DNA of 6,705 nucleotides from Pseudomonadota bacterium (GTDB taxonomy: Bacteria; Pseudomonadota; Gammaproteobacteria; Burkholderiales; JABEVD01): the NCBI GenBank assembly GCA_021811205.1, contig JAJZPK010000143.1:1-6705 (forward strand). The letters run 5' to 3'. This document shows, piece by piece, positions 5,912-6,705 of the stretch. The stretch's first letter is position 1, and every line of letters starts with the position of its first letter. Under the pieces are notes generated by a model that worked only from the letters and a program-made list of their open reading frames with translations, did no database searches and was not told where the DNA came from. A program made the translations under genes and the position numbers.

Positions 5912-5998
5912 AATCTCGGCAGTCTCGCTATCCTGGGGGAAAACCCTTTAGACCGAAAACTTTGCGCCCCTGACTTTCGAGCAGGTTTGCCATTGCAA
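5912..5998 (-). ncRNA. GEMM-I (c-di-GMP-I) riboswitch aptamer
   Basis: Read on the - strand, the leader contains the GEMM-I landmarks in order: ATGGCAAACC (5993-5984), a short stem CCTG/CAGG capped by C-GAAA-G (tetraloop 5978-5975), GGGGCGCAAAG (5970-5960), then GGTCTAAAGGG (5954-5944) with CCCC closing a hairpin, the receptor-side GGATAGC, and GACTGCCG (5924-5917), whose TGCC closes on GGCA. By alignment to Vibrio Vc2, the position equivalent to G20 is G (5991), A47 is 5963 and C92 is about 5919. G at position 20 favours c-di-GMP; the GEMM-Ib (3',3'-cGAMP) type has A there. It sits between a GGDEF gene and a chemoreceptor on the same strand and presumably controls the chemoreceptor. Alignment was by eye from memory of the consensus. 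Confidence 0.88.
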
Positions 5999-6002
5999 TA
6001 TT

Positions 6003-6032
6003 ATTGTAACAAATGGAACCGATTGAAATCAA
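6003..6032 (-). promoter_or_regulatory. Predicted promoter for the riboswitch-chemoreceptor transcript
   Basis: On the - strand TTGATT (6027-6032) and TACAAT (6003-6008) are 18 bp apart. Initiation about 7 nt downstream (near 5996) would start the RNA right at the aptamer, so the riboswitch would have its own promoter. The -35 overlaps the end of the GGDEF gene. Confidence 0.5.
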
Positions 6033-6036
6033 TCGG
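6019..6036. repeat. Short palindrome at the GGDEF stop codon (possible weak terminator)
   Basis: CCGATTGA (6019-6026) and TCAATCGG (6029-6036) form a perfect inverted repeat with 2 bp between; as RNA it would be a 7-bp stem with a 4-nt loop. It spans the last codons and stop of the cyclase gene. No clear U-run follows, so termination would be weak. It also contains the predicted -35 of the downstream promoter. Confidence 0.35.
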
Positions 6037-6705
6037 CGTGTATCGTCGTTCTGTTTCTGCCTGAGGATTTGGATGCATACAATGCCTTGTCGGCCTTGTT
6101 CATCATATCCGTGAAGTCGCCCTGATCGAGGGAGGCAACGCCAATGGAAACGGTAACCACCCCCAGCGGCTTGTTCGAATCGATGGAGCGAATTCTGCCG
6201 CATTCTATGCCTTTCCTGATATGTTCCGCAACGCTGAACCCGCCTTGAGCCGGGGTATCGGGAAGCAGTACTGCGAATTCCTCCCCCCCCAGCCTGGCGA
6301 CAAAGTCCTGTCCCCTTATCTTGGATTTCAGCATATCGGCGACGGCCTTGATTACCTTGTCCCCGACCAGATGACCGAAGTTGTCATTGATGGCCTTGAA
6401 ATTATCGATGTCCACCATCAGCAGGCTGATTTCCTTGCCTGAAAAATTTTCCTGTTTGAGAATATGCGAAACCGCTTTTTCGAATCCTCGCCGATTGAGA
6501 ATACCGGTCATTGGATCGATCAATGCTTCTCCTTTGGCCGACTCCAGTTCTTGATGCAACTTTTCGACCTCCTGCCTGCTCTGCTTGAGCTCATGCTGCA
6601 GGGTCAGCATGCTGCCGCGCATGCTTTCCGTATCGGTGAGCATTTCCCCGATCAGGCCATCCAGTGAAGACATGTCGAGATTCTGTTTGAGCTTGTTTCC
6701 GAAAG
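6029..6705 (-). CDS. GGDEF-domain diguanylate cyclase (N-terminal part outside window)
   Basis: Enzyme of the family making c-di-GMP from two GTP. The frame stays open to the window edge upstream of the ATG at 6673 (reading ..FGNKLKQNLD), and no ribosome-binding site precedes that ATG, so I treat the gene as continuing outside. Counting from 6673: a coiled coil (about 22-47, LQHELKQSRQEVEKLHQEL), then the GGDEF domain from about 50: DPMTGILNRRGF (53-64), metal-binding VDIDNFKAINDNFGH (87-101), the active-site motif GGEEF (129-133), and a product-inhibition I-site RGQD (120-123) exactly five residues before it, then TVSIGVA and ADKALYASKSSGRNR. All catalytic residues look intact, so it is probably active and feedback-inhibited. 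What its N-terminal part senses is unknown. Confidence 0.92.
   Translation of the reverse strand, partial: FGNKLKQNLDMSSLDGLIGEMLTDTESMRGSMLTLQHELKQSRQEVEKLHQELESAKGEALIDPMTGILNRRGFEKAVSHILKQENFSGKEISLLMVDIDNFKAINDNFGHLVGDKVIKAVADMLKSKIRGQDFVARLGGEEFAVLLPDTPAQGGFSVAEHIRKGIECGRIRSIDSNKPLGVVTVSIGVASLDQGDFTDMMNKADKALYASKSSGRNRTTIHAD

Noticed and set aside
6671..6673. ATG at 6673 as the true start of the GGDEF gene
   Set aside because: The frame stays open to the window edge, the upstream residues (FGNKLKQNLD) read like protein, and no ribosome-binding site precedes the ATG.
1..6705. tRNA, rRNA, CRISPR arrays, insertion sequences or attachment sites
   Set aside because: No repeat-spacer pattern, transposase, cloverleaf or rRNA segment was seen on either strand by reading.

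Overview
This 6.7 kb window looks like the chromosome of a Gram-negative, probably proteobacterial organism. The proteins resemble E. coli molybdenum cofactor (Moco) enzymes, and there is an Aer-like PAS chemoreceptor and a GGDEF protein. Overall GC looks to be in the mid-50s percent. A beta-proteobacterium is my best guess, but only as a weak inference. AGG and AGA arginine codons are common throughout, which is unusual for E. coli-like genomes.

Left part (1-2874) holds the late and middle steps of Moco biosynthesis. In order: the 3' end of moeA, then moaD and moaE on the + strand (tightly coupled); a one-domain ModE-type regulator on the - strand; moaC and mobA on the + strand (overlapping); and mogA on the - strand. 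MoaC makes cyclic pyranopterin monophosphate (cPMP) together with MoaA, which is not in the window. MoaD and MoaE convert cPMP to molybdopterin. MogA adenylates molybdopterin and MoeA inserts molybdate. MobA adds GMP to give the bis-MGD cofactor. modE and moaC are divergent, and their predicted promoters overlap at the -10 element within an inverted repeat.

Middle part (2875-3689): a 200-bp divergent intergenic region with a perfect 9-bp inverted repeat separates mogA from a flavin-reductase-like (FMN split-barrel) protein.

Right part (3690-6705, all - strand): a GGDEF diguanylate cyclase (5' end outside the window) is followed by a leader that closely matches a GEMM-I (c-di-GMP-I) riboswitch. 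After the leader comes a 692-aa chemoreceptor combining an N-terminal PAS domain, two membrane segments, a periplasmic region with a c-type heme motif (CLMCH), HAMP and an MCP signalling domain. The logical circuit is that the upstream enzyme makes c-di-GMP, the RNA senses c-di-GMP, and expression of a redox/heme chemoreceptor changes. This riboswitch-heme receptor module is the most interesting part of the window.

All three convergent gene pairs overlap or abut at their stop codons, so no conventional terminator fits between them.
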